Shown piece by piece: positions 15,552 through 24,784 of a stretch of DNA of 64,000 nucleotides; the stretch's first letter is position 1; each line of letters starts with the position of its first letter. Source of the DNA: a virus. Under the pieces are notes generated by a model. It made no database searches. It was not told where the DNA came from and worked only from the letters and a program-made list of their open reading frames with translations. The DNA lies in the IMG/VR virus record IMGVR_UViG_3300042319_000564, positions 1 to 64,000 of that record, one strand, 5' to 3'. A program made the translations under genes and the position numbers.

Positions 15552-16556
15552 TTAAGACTTGTTTTGTCTAGCACGAATCATTGCTAGAATGTCTTGTGCT
15601 TTGTCACTTGAAGGTTGTGCTGTAGGAACCTTAATAGATTCGGCTGCTGCCATTGCATCTTCTTCCCATGGTGCTGAAGTTTCTGCTACGGGGGCGGTTG
15701 CGGGTGTGCCAGTTTCAGTGGACACTGTTTGTTTTTCCGCGGTTGCTCCTGCAGGTGCCTCTAGTCCCCAAGGACGATAGTAACTACCCCAACGCTCTAA
15801 GTCATATGGTTGACCATCTACACTTGCGTCAAACATTTCTTTGATTACACGCAATTCTGCTTCGCCGGGACGCTTTGGCAAGAACTCTGCCAAATTATAC
15901 AAGCCATGTGCTTCAATAGCGGCTTGCTCTGCTTCGGTCAATGCTGACTCTTTACGTGCCCAATTACTTGTTGAGTAATCAGCATAACCACCTTTACTTG
16001 TTTTCTTAATATTCAAATCAAGACCACGCATAAAGTCTGTTGGCAATTCTTCCATCTCAGGATCCATCAAACTTGCTTTAATGATTGTAAAGATTTGTGG
16101 ACTAATAATGAATCTACGAATTGGATTAGCTGGTGTCTTGTCATCACCAATTGGATTCTGACGAACAAAACCTTGAAACAAATAACTGCGTTTCTTCCAG
16201 TATTTGTTTGCTAACTCTTTCAATGTTTCATCTTTATACCAAGGACGAACTTCAGTTAAGATTGGGCATTGTGCTTTTGGATCATACATCTCAACGCAAG
16301 GTACTTGTACTTCAATACGTTTGACATTAGGATCACCTTTAACTCCATTGAATGGAAGTTTAATAATCTGTCGTTCTACCCAGAAGTATGGGTTGTTGCT
16401 ATCTGCATCAGGTAATAGACGCATTGTGGCTGTTGTGCCTTCGTCCATATTCCAGTGGGGGTAGATAGAGTTGTCTGATTGTTTCTGTGTTGAACCAGAA
16501 GTTGATTTGTTTTCTTGTGCCGCAATACGGGCACGAATTTCTGCTAATGATGCCAT
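15552..16556 (-). CDS. gp32-like single-stranded DNA-binding protein
   Basis: 334 aa (T4 gp32 301). The N-terminal helix (SLAEIRARIAAQE) resembles the cooperativity domain. The core has Y-P-H-W-N, R-L-L-P-D, C-P-I-L followed by W and K-rich segments (LANKYWKKRSYLFQGFV), and R-F-I-I-S-P-Q-I-F, all typical of myovirus gp32. The C-terminal 90 residues are a linker rich in Thr, Ala and Pro, ending in a SSDKAQDILAMIRARQ helix rather than in a plain acidic tail. It coats ssDNA and gathers replication and recombination proteins. Both a sigma70-type and a late-type promoter lie upstream. Confidence 0.9.
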   Translation of the reverse strand: MASLAEIRARIAAQENKSTSGSTQKQSDNSIYPHWNMDEGTTATMRLLPDADSNNPYFWVERQIIKLPFNGVKGDPNVKRIEVQVPCVEMYDPKAQCPILTEVRPWYKDETLKELANKYWKKRSYLFQGFVRQNPIGDDKTPANPIRRFIISPQIFTIIKASLMDPEMEELPTDFMRGLDLNIKKTSKGGYADYSTSNWARKESALTEAEQAAIEAHGLYNLAEFLPKRPGEAELRVIKEMFDASVDGQPYDLERWGSYYRPWGLEAPAGATAEKQTVSTETGTPATAPVAETSAPWEEDAMAAAESIKVPTAQPSSDKAQDILAMIRARQNKS

Positions 16557-16634
16557 GATAAATTTCCTTATAAATTGAGATGGTCTCGTTTTTAATATTC
16601 GCCGCTTCCCTATGAAACGACTAACATAAGAGTT

Positions 16635-16663
16635 AGTATAGCATGTCTAACTCTCAATGTCGA
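16635..16663 (-). promoter_or_regulatory. Sigma70-type promoter for gene 32
   Basis: TCGACA at 16663-16658, 17-base spacer, TATACT at 16640-16635. The transcript would have a leader of about 70 bases. Confidence 0.65.
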
Positions 16664-16665
16664 TA

Positions 16666-16674
16666 GTATTTATC
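16666..16674 (-). promoter_or_regulatory. Late-type element upstream of gene 32
   Basis: GATAAATAC, directly next to the sigma70 promoter, so gene 32 may be transcribed early and late. Confidence 0.6.
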
Positions 16675-16720
16675 CCTATTGTGGGTAAACACATTTTTTT
16701 GTATAGGTTTTTAACCCTTT

Positions 16721-18016
16721 TTAAATGTATGGTAGCCCGATAATTTTATCCAACATACGTTCATATGTTTTATCTAGGCTTTCATTAAACAATTCTTGTT
16801 GAACTGGCTGTTCCCATAATTTCATTTTAACATTATCTAACCAAAGTCTAACTTGTTCAGATGTTAATGGAGTCTTATCATTACCTAAATTATATAACAA
16901 AGGAACATATTGTTCTACTGTATCAGCTATTTGTTTATCGCTATAATCTTTTTCTGCTAAATCCTTAGCAAATCTTCCCTTAAACATAGCAAACAGTCCA
17001 GGCAAATGTTTAGTAATCCATTCATTGTAATTAGGATTACGATATTGTTTAGACGGTTTAATATCATAACCTTCATTTATACTTTCTTGTACATTAGCTG
17101 AACTGGGCATGTTCTGTTGTTTTTGATTATTCACAAGCCAAGATATATCTGCTACCTTTTTATCTGGTGCTGAATTTGAGCTAGTCATTTTTTCAATATT
17201 CTGATTAATAAAATCTAAACTTTGACTAATTTCAACCTTCATTTTACTAATATCTTCCGCATCTTGCATAATGCCGGCTCTTAACTCTCTTGATATCTCA
17301 AGTTCTTTATTCATGTCTGTACCAAACTTTTCAAGTTTATCAGAGGTAATTTTTTTATAATCACTGAAACTAGTCTTATATTCTTTAAATCTTAGTTCTT
17401 TAGCAGCCAATCTAGCTCTAGCATCTTTGAGACCTCTTGCAACTTCATTATAATTAACTGTTGCATCATTTTCAATATCTCTTACCATATCTTGTAACTT
17501 CTTAACATCTTCTTTATCAGTTGATTTATTTGTTTGCAACATTTTAACTTGAGAATTTAGTTCATTATATACTTTGGGATCCATTCCTGGTTTAGTTTTT
17601 AATGCTTCTAAATCTTTTTGAATTTTTTCTAATTCATCAGCACTAGCTTTTGCTTGTTGTTGTGTACCAGAACTACCGGTAGTTAACATACCACTAAGCT
17701 GTTTTAATCTAGCAACTTCTTTGTCAGTTTCAACAGATTGTTGTTCAAAATTTTGTAGTTCTTGACCCAAATCATTTACTACACTTCTTAGCCGTTCATT
17801 TTCACGTTTTTGAGTATCTATTAAACTATTTTGCTTTGAATCAGTTGTTTCCTGATTTTGCATTTCATCTGCAATTAATAATATCATTGCCTGTTCTGAG
17901 GAATAGCCAGGATATTTGTTTCTAGCTCTATATATTAAATCTTTGTCAACCGGCAAAGCCCTAACAGAACCATCATCAGTTCTTGGGTTTTCATTTAATA
18001 ATGATGCTATTTTCAT
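16721..18016 (-). CDS. Long coiled-coil protein with possible capsid-targeting N-terminus
   Basis: 431 aa. The N-terminus M-K-I-A-S-L-L-N-E fits the hydrophobic-x-Glu cleavage pattern of T4 prohead protease after a short leader. Residues 50-270 are a long coiled coil rich in Glu, Lys and Gln (KRENERLRSVVNDLGQELQ and similar). The last 130 residues form a separate Trp/Tyr-bearing domain. It overlaps the 720-aa gene upstream by four bases. This position next to terL and the architecture suit a scaffold, prohead core or ejected internal protein. None of these can be decided from sequence. Confidence 0.6.
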   Translation of the reverse strand: MKIASLLNENPRTDDGSVRALPVDKDLIYRARNKYPGYSSEQAMILLIADEMQNQETTDSKQNSLIDTQKRENERLRSVVNDLGQELQNFEQQSVETDKEVARLKQLSGMLTTGSSGTQQQAKASADELEKIQKDLEALKTKPGMDPKVYNELNSQVKMLQTNKSTDKEDVKKLQDMVRDIENDATVNYNEVARGLKDARARLAAKELRFKEYKTSFSDYKKITSDKLEKFGTDMNKELEISRELRAGIMQDAEDISKMKVEISQSLDFINQNIEKMTSSNSAPDKKVADISWLVNNQKQQNMPSSANVQESINEGYDIKPSKQYRNPNYNEWITKHLPGLFAMFKGRFAKDLAEKDYSDKQIADTVEQYVPLLYNLGNDKTPLTSEQVRLWLDNVKMKLWEQPVQQELFNESLDKTYERMLDKIIGLPYI

Positions 18017-20175
18017 TTTCTAATTCCAGCAATATTTAATATTCTTGCTAAGTCATCTGAACCTTCAGCTACTGTTTCATTAGTTAACGGTGTATCTAAT
18101 TTCTTAACAGGAGGTTTTGGAGTAGGATAATATGCAGATTTAGCACGTTTATCTGTACCCTTAATTTTAGGATTATCTACCCTAGGACTTACATGCTTCC
18201 ATGGGTCAAGAGTATCTTTATCTTCGCCTTCACCAACTAGATCACCAATCGTTGCCGGCTTATTTGCTTTAGGACCTTTGTTACGCCATTGTCCTGCTTC
18301 ACCCGTAGCATAGTCACCGGCGAACTCATCTTCAGATATAGGTTCTTCTTTATCGCTATAATTAGCACGGATATTTTGCATTTTCTTTTCACTAGCATGG
18401 TCTTGTCCAGCTTTACGTAATGCATCCATACCTTTTTTGCCATACTTCTTAATACCAAAAGATGCTTGTAATGCGCTTTCATCAACTTCATCTTCTTCAA
18501 TAGTATTCATACGTTTCTTCAATGCAGACATACCAGCAGGACTAGTCATATTTTTCTCATCGGCTTTATCTAAATCTTGTTTAGTGACTTTCCAATCACC
18601 ACCTTTTTCTTTACGATGAACTGCAGGCGTATTGATTTTCTGATCGGCTTGTTGTGCTGGATCTAACGCTTCTTCCATACTCATCAAATCTGATTCTTTC
18701 AAACCATTTTTTTGTAATATATTAGATAGTTGATATCTTATGCTTGTAACCATTTGCCTTGTGGGACTATCCATTTGTCCTTTAGATTGCAATTGTCCCA
18801 ATTGGTCAATTAATTTTTTAAGTTCTTGTGAGTCATCATATGGAATTTTTAAGCTAGGTACTCGGTTGATATCGTAGCCAAACATTCTTGCTTCATCAAC
18901 TGGCTTATCTTTTGGTTCAGGCTTCTTACCAGTTTGTGGAACACCTGCTGATTTTTGTAAATCTCTAATTAGGTCTTCTTCACTACCGCCACCTAATTTG
19001 TCAAATACTTTACTTCCAACTTTCTTAACGGTATCTAAGATGCCCTCATCTAACTCATCCTCTTCAGGTATTGCACCTGGATTACTTGACTGGGTATCTG
19101 ATTCTTCTAAATCAAGTGAATCTAAATTGTCTTTATCAGTCTTTACATTATGATCCAATGTTTCTGCACCAGGGGCTTCAGTTAAACTATCAGCCCATTC
19201 GCTTAATTCATTAACTTCTTTCATCTCAGCTACTTTTTTATGTAACTTACTCAATATTGGCATTACACTTTCAATACGTGGATCTAATGTTTCTTGTACA
19301 AACAACTCATTTAAATTGTTTTCTTCTGCCTCATCTTCCATTAATGGAGGAATATATGATTCAAAGTACGCATTGTATCCACGTGCGCCACGCATCTTAC
19401 TTAATGATTCTCTTAAACTTTGATAATGATTAATACCTTCATTAACTAATTGTTGTGCTGATTCGTTGAATTGATTATTACGTGTAGCACGAACAAATCC
19501 TGCCATCTTTTGATATTCTTCACATAAGCTACCAATATGATTCCAACGGTCATCATGCGGTAAACCACCTTCAGCTAAATGACGGGCATATATCTGAGCA
19601 ATACCTGGCTTAGTTGTAGGAGCAAGAATTCTTTCACCCTGTGTATTCTCTAAGAAGATACGGTTTACATTACGATAACGTTGTTCACCTTCTTCAATTT
19701 GACGACTATGTTCAATAACAATCTTAACTGTTGGAATATTGTCGTTATAACTAGCTTTCTTACCCATTGGATAGTAGCCTTCTGATATTCTTTCTTGCTT
19801 TTTCATATGTTCCCTTTTTGCCATATCATATTTTAAATGGTCTCTGTTTTTAACTTCAAAACTCAATTGGTGTTGCTGTGAGAAACGTTTTAGATGATTC
19901 AATAGTTTATACCACGAATCATCACCGCCGTTATTTTCTTTTTCGCTGTTAGCAACATCATCACCAAAATAGATTACTAACTTGTGTAATCCATCAATAG
20001 ATGCTGTTACTGTACCGTATTCTTCTCCGTCTTTAGTAAACTTAAACTGAAAGACTTCTGCTTCTTCTGGGACTGGAATTTCCTTACCCGAAGTATCCAA
20101 TAGTGTAGGGGCATACCCTCTACTACGTAATAGCTCAAATAATGAGCGGTTGATTGATTCTTGATTTTTAGCCAT
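18013..20175 (-). CDS. Large head-associated or scaffold-like protein
   Basis: 720 aa, charged, with no membrane segments. It alternates helical blocks with Asp/Glu/Lys linkers, and has many L-x-E, I-x-E and V-x-E sites (SEGYYPM, TEAPGAE, EEALDP) that could be cut by a prohead protease. The C-terminus ends S-D-D-L-A-R-I-L-N-I-A-G, a tail seen in internal proteins of T4-like phages. The start codon lies five bases after a GATAAATAC late element. Adjacent to terL. A prohead-core or internal virion protein is most likely. Confidence 0.55.
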   Translation of the reverse strand: MAKNQESINRSLFELLRSRGYAPTLLDTSGKEIPVPEEAEVFQFKFTKDGEEYGTVTASIDGLHKLVIYFGDDVANSEKENNGGDDSWYKLLNHLKRFSQQHQLSFEVKNRDHLKYDMAKREHMKKQERISEGYYPMGKKASYNDNIPTVKIVIEHSRQIEEGEQRYRNVNRIFLENTQGERILAPTTKPGIAQIYARHLAEGGLPHDDRWNHIGSLCEEYQKMAGFVRATRNNQFNESAQQLVNEGINHYQSLRESLSKMRGARGYNAYFESYIPPLMEDEAEENNLNELFVQETLDPRIESVMPILSKLHKKVAEMKEVNELSEWADSLTEAPGAETLDHNVKTDKDNLDSLDLEESDTQSSNPGAIPEEDELDEGILDTVKKVGSKVFDKLGGGSEEDLIRDLQKSAGVPQTGKKPEPKDKPVDEARMFGYDINRVPSLKIPYDDSQELKKLIDQLGQLQSKGQMDSPTRQMVTSIRYQLSNILQKNGLKESDLMSMEEALDPAQQADQKINTPAVHRKEKGGDWKVTKQDLDKADEKNMTSPAGMSALKKRMNTIEEDEVDESALQASFGIKKYGKKGMDALRKAGQDHASEKKMQNIRANYSDKEEPISEDEFAGDYATGEAGQWRNKGPKANKPATIGDLVGEGEDKDTLDPWKHVSPRVDNPKIKGTDKRAKSAYYPTPKPPVKKLDTPLTNETVAEGSDDLARILNIAGIRK

Positions 20176-20178
20176 ATT

Positions 20179-20187
20179 GTATTTATC
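20179..20187 (-). promoter_or_regulatory. Late-type promoter element, leaderless start
   Basis: GATAAATAC; the ATG at 20175-20173 lies at the expected +1. Confidence 0.7.
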
Positions 20188-20196
20188 TTTTACCTC

Positions 20197-21744
20197 TTAG
20201 CTTATGACCGCAAAGAAGGGCAATGGAGCTATGTATTCATCATGGTCACGAATCTGTGTCTCTAAATTCACATGATAATCACTTAAATGCTGTAACATAC
20301 GTGTAACTAACAAACTAGCCATAATCAAATCGTCTGTATCCCCGATTTTAGCGGCATAGCTTCCGCCGTGTGCGACAAACGCTTTTAGTTCACTTATAAG
20401 ACTACGACTATTTACAGTCATTTTCTTGCTCTCAACCAATGTTTTAAACTTAGCACAACTTGCTAGTTTGCTTTTATTAGTTGTATTAAATCCTCTACGT
20501 CCTTTGCCTGCTTCGCTAATAAAGATACCCGGGATATTACTTTCCCCGTATTCGTTTAATGATATGATAGCGGCTTCCCCAATTCCATTACATTCAATAG
20601 AATAGTAGATGTTGTTTGGTTCGTTTGTACATTCTGCTATATATTTGCTTATCTGTGCTAATAGTTTAATCTGACTTGGGATATCCGTTTTATTATGTTT
20701 CCATTCACCTACTTGTGTAGTAGTATTTGCTTCAAAGATTTGTATGGCTGACGGGTCACCACCTGTACCTAAGCTTGGGTCTAATCCTACACAATAAATA
20801 TTACCCTTCTTAGGCTTTTCATACCAACGTACTTGTCCTATACGACTTACAGGTTCTATACCTTCCATGGCTATCAATGTATTTGGATTAATCAATGTCT
20901 CATCAGCAATAATGAACTCGCACCCAATTTCTCGGTTAAAACGATCATCGCCGAGCTGTGCTTTTATTTCATCAGCCCACTTTTGATCTCGTCCTGGTTG
21001 TTCACTCCAATGCGCTCTATATGCTCTGAAGCCGTTAACACCTATTTCTGTTGTGTTACCAAAATCATCTTCGGTCTTGTTAGCACCCTTCCAAATATAA
21101 GCAAATTGATCCTCGTCACTGTTTGGTGTGCTTGTGATAATAGCTTTACCACCTGTTGACAATGTTGGTGTTATAGCTGTCCAGAATTCTTTAGCAATAC
21201 TTGGTCTAACGAATGCAAACTCGTCCAAATATAATAGTGTAATAGACATACCACGACCTGTATTTTCAGTAGTTGTTGCACTTACAATACGACTACCATT
21301 CTCAAAGTCTAATGATCCTTTGTTGTATGTTGTTACACCAGCTTTAATATGATCGGGGCAGTTTTCATATGCATAACGAATACGTTGCATAATCTCCTGA
21401 GCACCTGTATATTTGTGTGCCGCAACCAAGATAGTACTGTCTGGTACAAACATGGCGTACCAGAGTAAGTATCCTGCGGCTGAAGTTGACTTACCAGATT
21501 GACGAGGCATCAAGCTGATACTATAACGATAGTTGTGATATGTTTCAATCAATCGTTTTTGATAGGGCCAAGGATGATAAACCATACTACCTTTAGTAGG
21601 GTGTTGTATCATAAAGAAGTTATCCATAAAATATAGATAACCTGTATCTGGGTCACAGCATTTAATAAAATCCTGTAGTTCTTTATCAGTTTTAAAAACT
21701 GTTTTAGTATAGGGATTCTTTACTAGTGAAGGTGTATTACTCAT
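20197..21744 (-). CDS. terL: Terminase large subunit (gp17-like)
   Basis: 515 aa. The ATPase has R-Q-S-G-K-S as Walker A (81-86) and L-Y-L-D-E-F as Walker B (171-176), with a downstream S-T-P-N coupling motif. The C-terminal nuclease shows V-G-L-D-P-S-L-G (first Asp), S-I-E-C-N-G (Glu region) and D-D-L-I-M-A (last Asp), an RNase H-like set. It pumps DNA into the prohead and cuts headfuls. The small subunit gp16 is not seen nearby. The ATG is six bases after a perfect TATAAATA late element. Confidence 0.96.
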   Translation of the reverse strand: MSNTPSLVKNPYTKTVFKTDKELQDFIKCCDPDTGYLYFMDNFFMIQHPTKGSMVYHPWPYQKRLIETYHNYRYSISLMPRQSGKSTSAAGYLLWYAMFVPDSTILVAAHKYTGAQEIMQRIRYAYENCPDHIKAGVTTYNKGSLDFENGSRIVSATTTENTGRGMSITLLYLDEFAFVRPSIAKEFWTAITPTLSTGGKAIITSTPNSDEDQFAYIWKGANKTEDDFGNTTEIGVNGFRAYRAHWSEQPGRDQKWADEIKAQLGDDRFNREIGCEFIIADETLINPNTLIAMEGIEPVSRIGQVRWYEKPKKGNIYCVGLDPSLGTGGDPSAIQIFEANTTTQVGEWKHNKTDIPSQIKLLAQISKYIAECTNEPNNIYYSIECNGIGEAAIISLNEYGESNIPGIFISEAGKGRRGFNTTNKSKLASCAKFKTLVESKKMTVNSRSLISELKAFVAHGGSYAAKIGDTDDLIMASLLVTRMLQHLSDYHVNLETQIRDHDEYIAPLPFFAVIS

Positions 21745-21750
21745 AATAAG

Positions 21751-21758
21751 TATTTATA
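21751..21758 (-). promoter_or_regulatory. Late promoter TATAAATA of terL
   Basis: Exact T4 late consensus on the minus strand. The terL start codon (21744) falls close to the expected +1, which implies little or no leader. Confidence 0.8.
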
Positions 21759-21780
21759 TGAGCAATTTAATAATGGTATT

Positions 21781-21804
21781 AAAAAAGCACTCCTAAGAGT
21801 GCTT
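21781..21804 (-). terminator. Rho-independent terminator
   Basis: AAGCACTC and GAGTGCTT around a four-base loop, then a run of T on the minus strand. It ends the transcript of the methyltransferase gene just before the terL promoter. Confidence 0.9.
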
Positions 21805-21808
21805 GATG

Positions 21809-22504
21809 TTATTTGATATCTAATGGTCTAGCTTTAGTAGCAACAACACAATAGTATTTTTCTTTCATTGCTAATGGCTTATCCGGATCTTCTGAATTAG
21901 GAGAACTTAACTCAAATTCAAAGTTATCAAACTTGTTAACTGCAAAACCAGTACGATCTAATAATGCAGCCAATTGTTGTTCACCTAAAATACTATAATG
22001 GTTTAGATTCCATTCGTGTTTACGCTGAGTATCGGGTGCAGGAACTTCAATATACAATTTACCACCTTGTTTCAATACACGATTATATTCCATCAAACTA
22101 AAGATAGGATATGGACTATGTTCCAATGCATGACGTAAAAAGATAAAATCAACACTTTCATCAAAATAACCTTCTTTTTGTGGTAAGAAACTCAAGTCAT
22201 ATGTTTTAATAGTATGACCCTTAGCCTCACAAATTTTTATGTCGCCCGGGCTTAGTGTTACACCGATAACATCAGTATATTCCCGTTCTTTCATCTCATC
22301 TAAGAAATAACCAGGACCGCAACCCAAGTCTAAGATTTTAGCATCCTTTGGAATATTTAGTGGGTCAATATATTGATTTACTACTTGAGAAGTAAGTTGT
22401 TTATGAAACTGACTATCACCTTCTTCATATATATGGGCTGTATAAAGCCATTCGTTGTAAAATTTTAATTTGAGTAAATCTAGCGTGTTATTGATATCAA
22501 TCAT
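21809..22504 (-). CDS. SAM-dependent methyltransferase (class I)
   Basis: 231 aa. Motif I is L-D-L-G-C-G-P-G-Y at about residues 59-67. Motif IV-like sequence is F-I-F-L-R-H-A-L-E-H, typical of the methyltransferase-11/-23 families that methylate small molecules, sugars or proteins. It does not carry the NPPY/SPPY motif of DNA methyltransferases. Its lone position with its own terminator near head genes does not reveal the substrate; surface glycan or capsid methylation is possible. Confidence 0.85.
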   Translation of the reverse strand: MIDINNTLDLLKLKFYNEWLYTAHIYEEGDSQFHKQLTSQVVNQYIDPLNIPKDAKILDLGCGPGYFLDEMKEREYTDVIGVTLSPGDIKICEAKGHTIKTYDLSFLPQKEGYFDESVDFIFLRHALEHSPYPIFSLMEYNRVLKQGGKLYIEVPAPDTQRKHEWNLNHYSILGEQQLAALLDRTGFAVNKFDNFEFELSSPNSEDPDKPLAMKEKYYCVVATKARPLDIK

Positions 22505-22556
22505 TCTGAATCCTGTAATTTGATATAATTACTTATTCACAAAATGAGTGGTCAAA

Positions 22557-22931
22557 TTATTTTCTTTTATAGCCTTTAAAAGGTTTAACAGTGCTTTGAG
22601 TGTTTGTGCCATCTAATTCTTTACTTTTCAAATCACCTTTATTTAAATCGTGATAATCAGATCCTGCAGCCTTGTATGCCATCAGTAACATATCTTGTTC
22701 TTGCTGAGTATAAGGTACTGCAATATTATATCTTCCAGCCCAACTTTCACCGTCCATATTTGGTACAAAAGTTCCATCGGTTGCGGCCGCTGCCATCATA
22801 ATTCTATTCAATTCATATATCCGATCAGCCGCGTTGTTATCACGAAATTTATGTAACCCTTTTGTGGCCATTTGTTTTCTATTTCCTATTTTTCCGATTT
22901 TAGATTCGGATACAAATTCATTTGCTCTCAT
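22557..22931 (-). CDS. Putative internal virion protein with capsid-targeting-like N-terminus
   Basis: 124 aa. The N-terminus M-R-A-N-E-F-V-S-E-S resembles the T4 capsid-targeting sequence (MKTYQEFIAEA), which is cut after Glu by the prohead protease. The C-terminus T-V-K-P-F-K-G-Y-K-R-K is basic and nearly the same as that of the next gene upstream. The body has an M-M-A-A-A-A-T-D-G segment and a conserved-looking Trp. The pair overlap by four bases and lie by terL. I infer a protein packaged in the head; the body has no known domain. Confidence 0.6.
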   Translation of the reverse strand: MRANEFVSESKIGKIGNRKQMATKGLHKFRDNNAADRIYELNRIMMAAAATDGTFVPNMDGESWAGRYNIAVPYTQQEQDMLLMAYKAAGSDYHDLNKGDLKSKELDGTNTQSTVKPFKGYKRK

Positions 22932-23335
22932 TTTCTTTTGTATCCTTTGAATCCTTTAATCGGTGACTGAGTTAATGTATCGTCCATCTCATCACTTTTA
23001 GGAGTACTTACCATTTTTTTACCAGATTTTCCAACTTTCTTTAATGCTTGGTCAATAGTTTTACCAAGTTCTGTATCAAACTCAGATGACACAACCTGAT
23101 GTTCTCCCCAACTACTTTCTGCTCTAAACTCCGGCTCAAATCCATTCTTTACATTATCGTTGCCACCTTCGCCCCTGACTGCGGCAATCGCTACACCAAA
23201 ACGATATAAATCATAGAAGTCATTGTTCTTTAACTCTGGAATAACATACGTGTTAGGTAGGGACATAGTTGCTAAATCTAAACCATCGTGTACTTTACTC
23301 AATGTTGTTTCAGTAATAAATTCTTTTGCTCTCAT
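22928..23335 (-). CDS. Putative internal virion protein, relative of neighbour
   Basis: 135 aa. N-terminus M-R-A-K-E-F-I-T-E-T (targeting-like), C-terminus S-P-I-K-G-F-K-G-Y-K-R-K. The two ends match the downstream neighbour while the middle is different, as in the T4 internal proteins, which share a leader but differ in body. The middle has F-Y-D-L-Y-R-F-G-V-A-I-A-A-V and a D/E-rich segment. It overlaps the 317/296-aa virion gene start by one base. Confidence 0.6.
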   Translation of the reverse strand: MRAKEFITETTLSKVHDGLDLATMSLPNTYVIPELKNNDFYDLYRFGVAIAAVRGEGGNDNVKNGFEPEFRAESSWGEHQVVSSEFDTELGKTIDQALKKVGKSGKKMVSTPKSDEMDDTLTQSPIKGFKGYKRK

Positions 23336-24225
23336 TAAGATTCCGTTGTTAATATTACGCCGTCTTCGGTACCCATTAGATATCCATTAGCATACCCATC
23401 TAATGCAATATCTACACCAACTGTAACAACTGCTTCTGGATATGTTATTACTGCTGATATAAAATGTTCTAAATATGCATTAACTAATGGATTAATCATA
23501 ACTCTAACATTACTACCAGATACATCCATATCATATCTACAAATAGCATTACCTTCAAATAACGTAGAATGTCCGCTAAATCTTACTCCAGCAAGATTAT
23601 TAGTGATACTTGCGGTTAATGTAATATCCTGCATGTCAGGAGTTCCTTCATCACTTGAACGGATTTGAAATTCACCTTGATAAAAACGTGCTATAGGTAC
23701 TTCAAATATAACTTGATTTGCGGAAAGACCTGTTGTATATGCAGTTGATGTTGTTGTACTAGTTAAAAATAAATTACTAAAATTATTATTAATCTTATAG
23801 AAAGCGGTTCTTAACGGATCACCGTTACCATCATTAGGTGTCTCTCCAATATTAATATATTCTTGATTGCCATATGGACCAAATGTTAATATATTATTTG
23901 ACGATTCTACAGTAGTTAAGGCTAAAGCTGTACTAGTGGAAACTGTTGGTTTTGTAACTCTTTGTTTTTGTCTGATAAGTACAGGATTATTAGCTCTGCT
24001 GTCAAATTTATTAGTAATATACACATTACCAATATTAAGATTATTGGTATTGCCTGTTGGTGTGGATTGGTTTGTAGAATTAATTACTTCTACTAGAGTA
24101 GAACTAGCAGAATTACTTGTAGGAAAAGAAAACAAATTATTAGCTACATTAGCAAAAGCCGTACTTAATGGATCTGCATTACCACTAGTGGGCATACTGT
24201 TTGCATTAGTAAATTCTTGTGACAT
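23335..24225 (-). CDS. Virion protein with NDG-GDPLR-AF motif
   Basis: 296 aa from the ATG at 24225, which has TAGGA upstream; a 21-codon longer frame has no ribosome site. Two copies of a motif are seen: S-G-N-A-D-P-L-S-T-A-F-A-N-V-A-N-N-L-F near the start and N-D-G-N-G-D-P-L-R-T-A-F-Y-K-I-N-N-N-F-S about residue 120-140. The G-D-x-L-R-x-A-F-x-K-I-N-x-N-F repeat is common in tail, neck or fibre proteins of T4-like phages. The rest is beta-rich. A GATAAATAC late element lies 22 bases upstream. Confidence 0.7.
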   Translation of the reverse strand: MSQEFTNANSMPTSGNADPLSTAFANVANNLFSFPTSNSASSTLVEVINSTNQSTPTGNTNNLNIGNVYITNKFDSRANNPVLIRQKQRVTKPTVSTSTALALTTVESSNNILTFGPYGNQEYINIGETPNDGNGDPLRTAFYKINNNFSNLFLTSTTTSTAYTTGLSANQVIFEVPIARFYQGEFQIRSSDEGTPDMQDITLTASITNNLAGVRFSGHSTLFEGNAICRYDMDVSGSNVRVMINPLVNAYLEHFISAVITYPEAVVTVGVDIALDGYANGYLMGTEDGVILTTES

Positions 24226-24246
24226 GTAAAATCCTAAACCTATATA

Positions 24247-24255
24247 GTATTTATC
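24247..24255 (-). promoter_or_regulatory. Late-type promoter element
   Basis: GATAAATAC, 22 bases before the ATG of the NDG-motif virion gene. Confidence 0.7.
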
Positions 24256-24514
24256 AAAAGCCGAACCAATTCTTCTTTGGCGCTTCAATAACTATAGGGG
24301 TTTTACTACGCTGGATTTCTTGTAAGGCACGTATTGCTTCCATTTTTACTTGATTGTCAGAACTTTTTGTCATATCAATCAATACACTTATTCGTGCCGC
24401 TTCACTCATTGTGGCATCTCTACTTATGGATTTCTGTGCTTCTAAGTATAGCTCAAAATCATTGTTGGTGGCACAGCCGGCTAACAATACACACAATAAT
24501 ATCAAATACTTCAT
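24254..24514 (-). CDS. Small lipoprotein
   Basis: 86 aa. The signal peptide MKYLILLCVLLAGC ends in an L-L-A-G-C lipobox, so Cys14 would be lipidated and the protein anchored in a membrane facing the periplasm. The mature part is helical (LYLEAQKSISRDATMSEAARI) and ends WFGF. It follows the o-spanin-like gene. It may be a second lipoprotein of the lysis module or a superinfection-exclusion protein; neither is proven. Confidence 0.7.
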   Translation of the reverse strand: MKYLILLCVLLAGCATNNDFELYLEAQKSISRDATMSEAARISVLIDMTKSSDNQVKMEAIRALQEIQRSKTPIVIEAPKKNWFGF

Positions 24515-24523
24515 AATATGCTA

Positions 24524-24784
24524 TTATTTTACGTTATCAAATATCTTTTTCTGTTCATTATACCAATCTTGCCATCCGTCAACCTTAGTTGAACATTCAT
24601 GGTATAGTGAGTAGTTATGTATAATAACCTTAAGCATTTCAGTTATAGCAACCTTATCACCCTCAATCTTTTTAAGACTTTCGCATTTCTTCATTAATTC
24701 AGGTGTAGCGTTTGGGAACTTTTGTTTAACTGGAACAGTTGTTGAGCATCCAGCTAATAATAGAAGTATTAATAGATATTTCAT
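24524..24784 (-). CDS. Outer-membrane spanin-like lipoprotein (Rz1-like)
   Basis: 86 aa. Signal peptide MKYLLILLLLAGC with lipobox L-L-A-G-C. The mature protein has P-N-A-T-P-E-L, then an S-L-Y-H-E-C-S-T-K segment like the A-x-L-Y-H-x-C motif of Rz1-type proteins, then W-Q-D-W-Y. The start overlaps the end of the i-spanin-like gene by four bases (ATGA). The two would form the complex that joins outer and inner membrane at the end of lysis. Confidence 0.7.
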   Translation of the reverse strand: MKYLLILLLLAGCSTTVPVKQKFPNATPELMKKCESLKKIEGDKVAITEMLKVIIHNYSLYHECSTKVDGWQDWYNEQKKIFDNVK

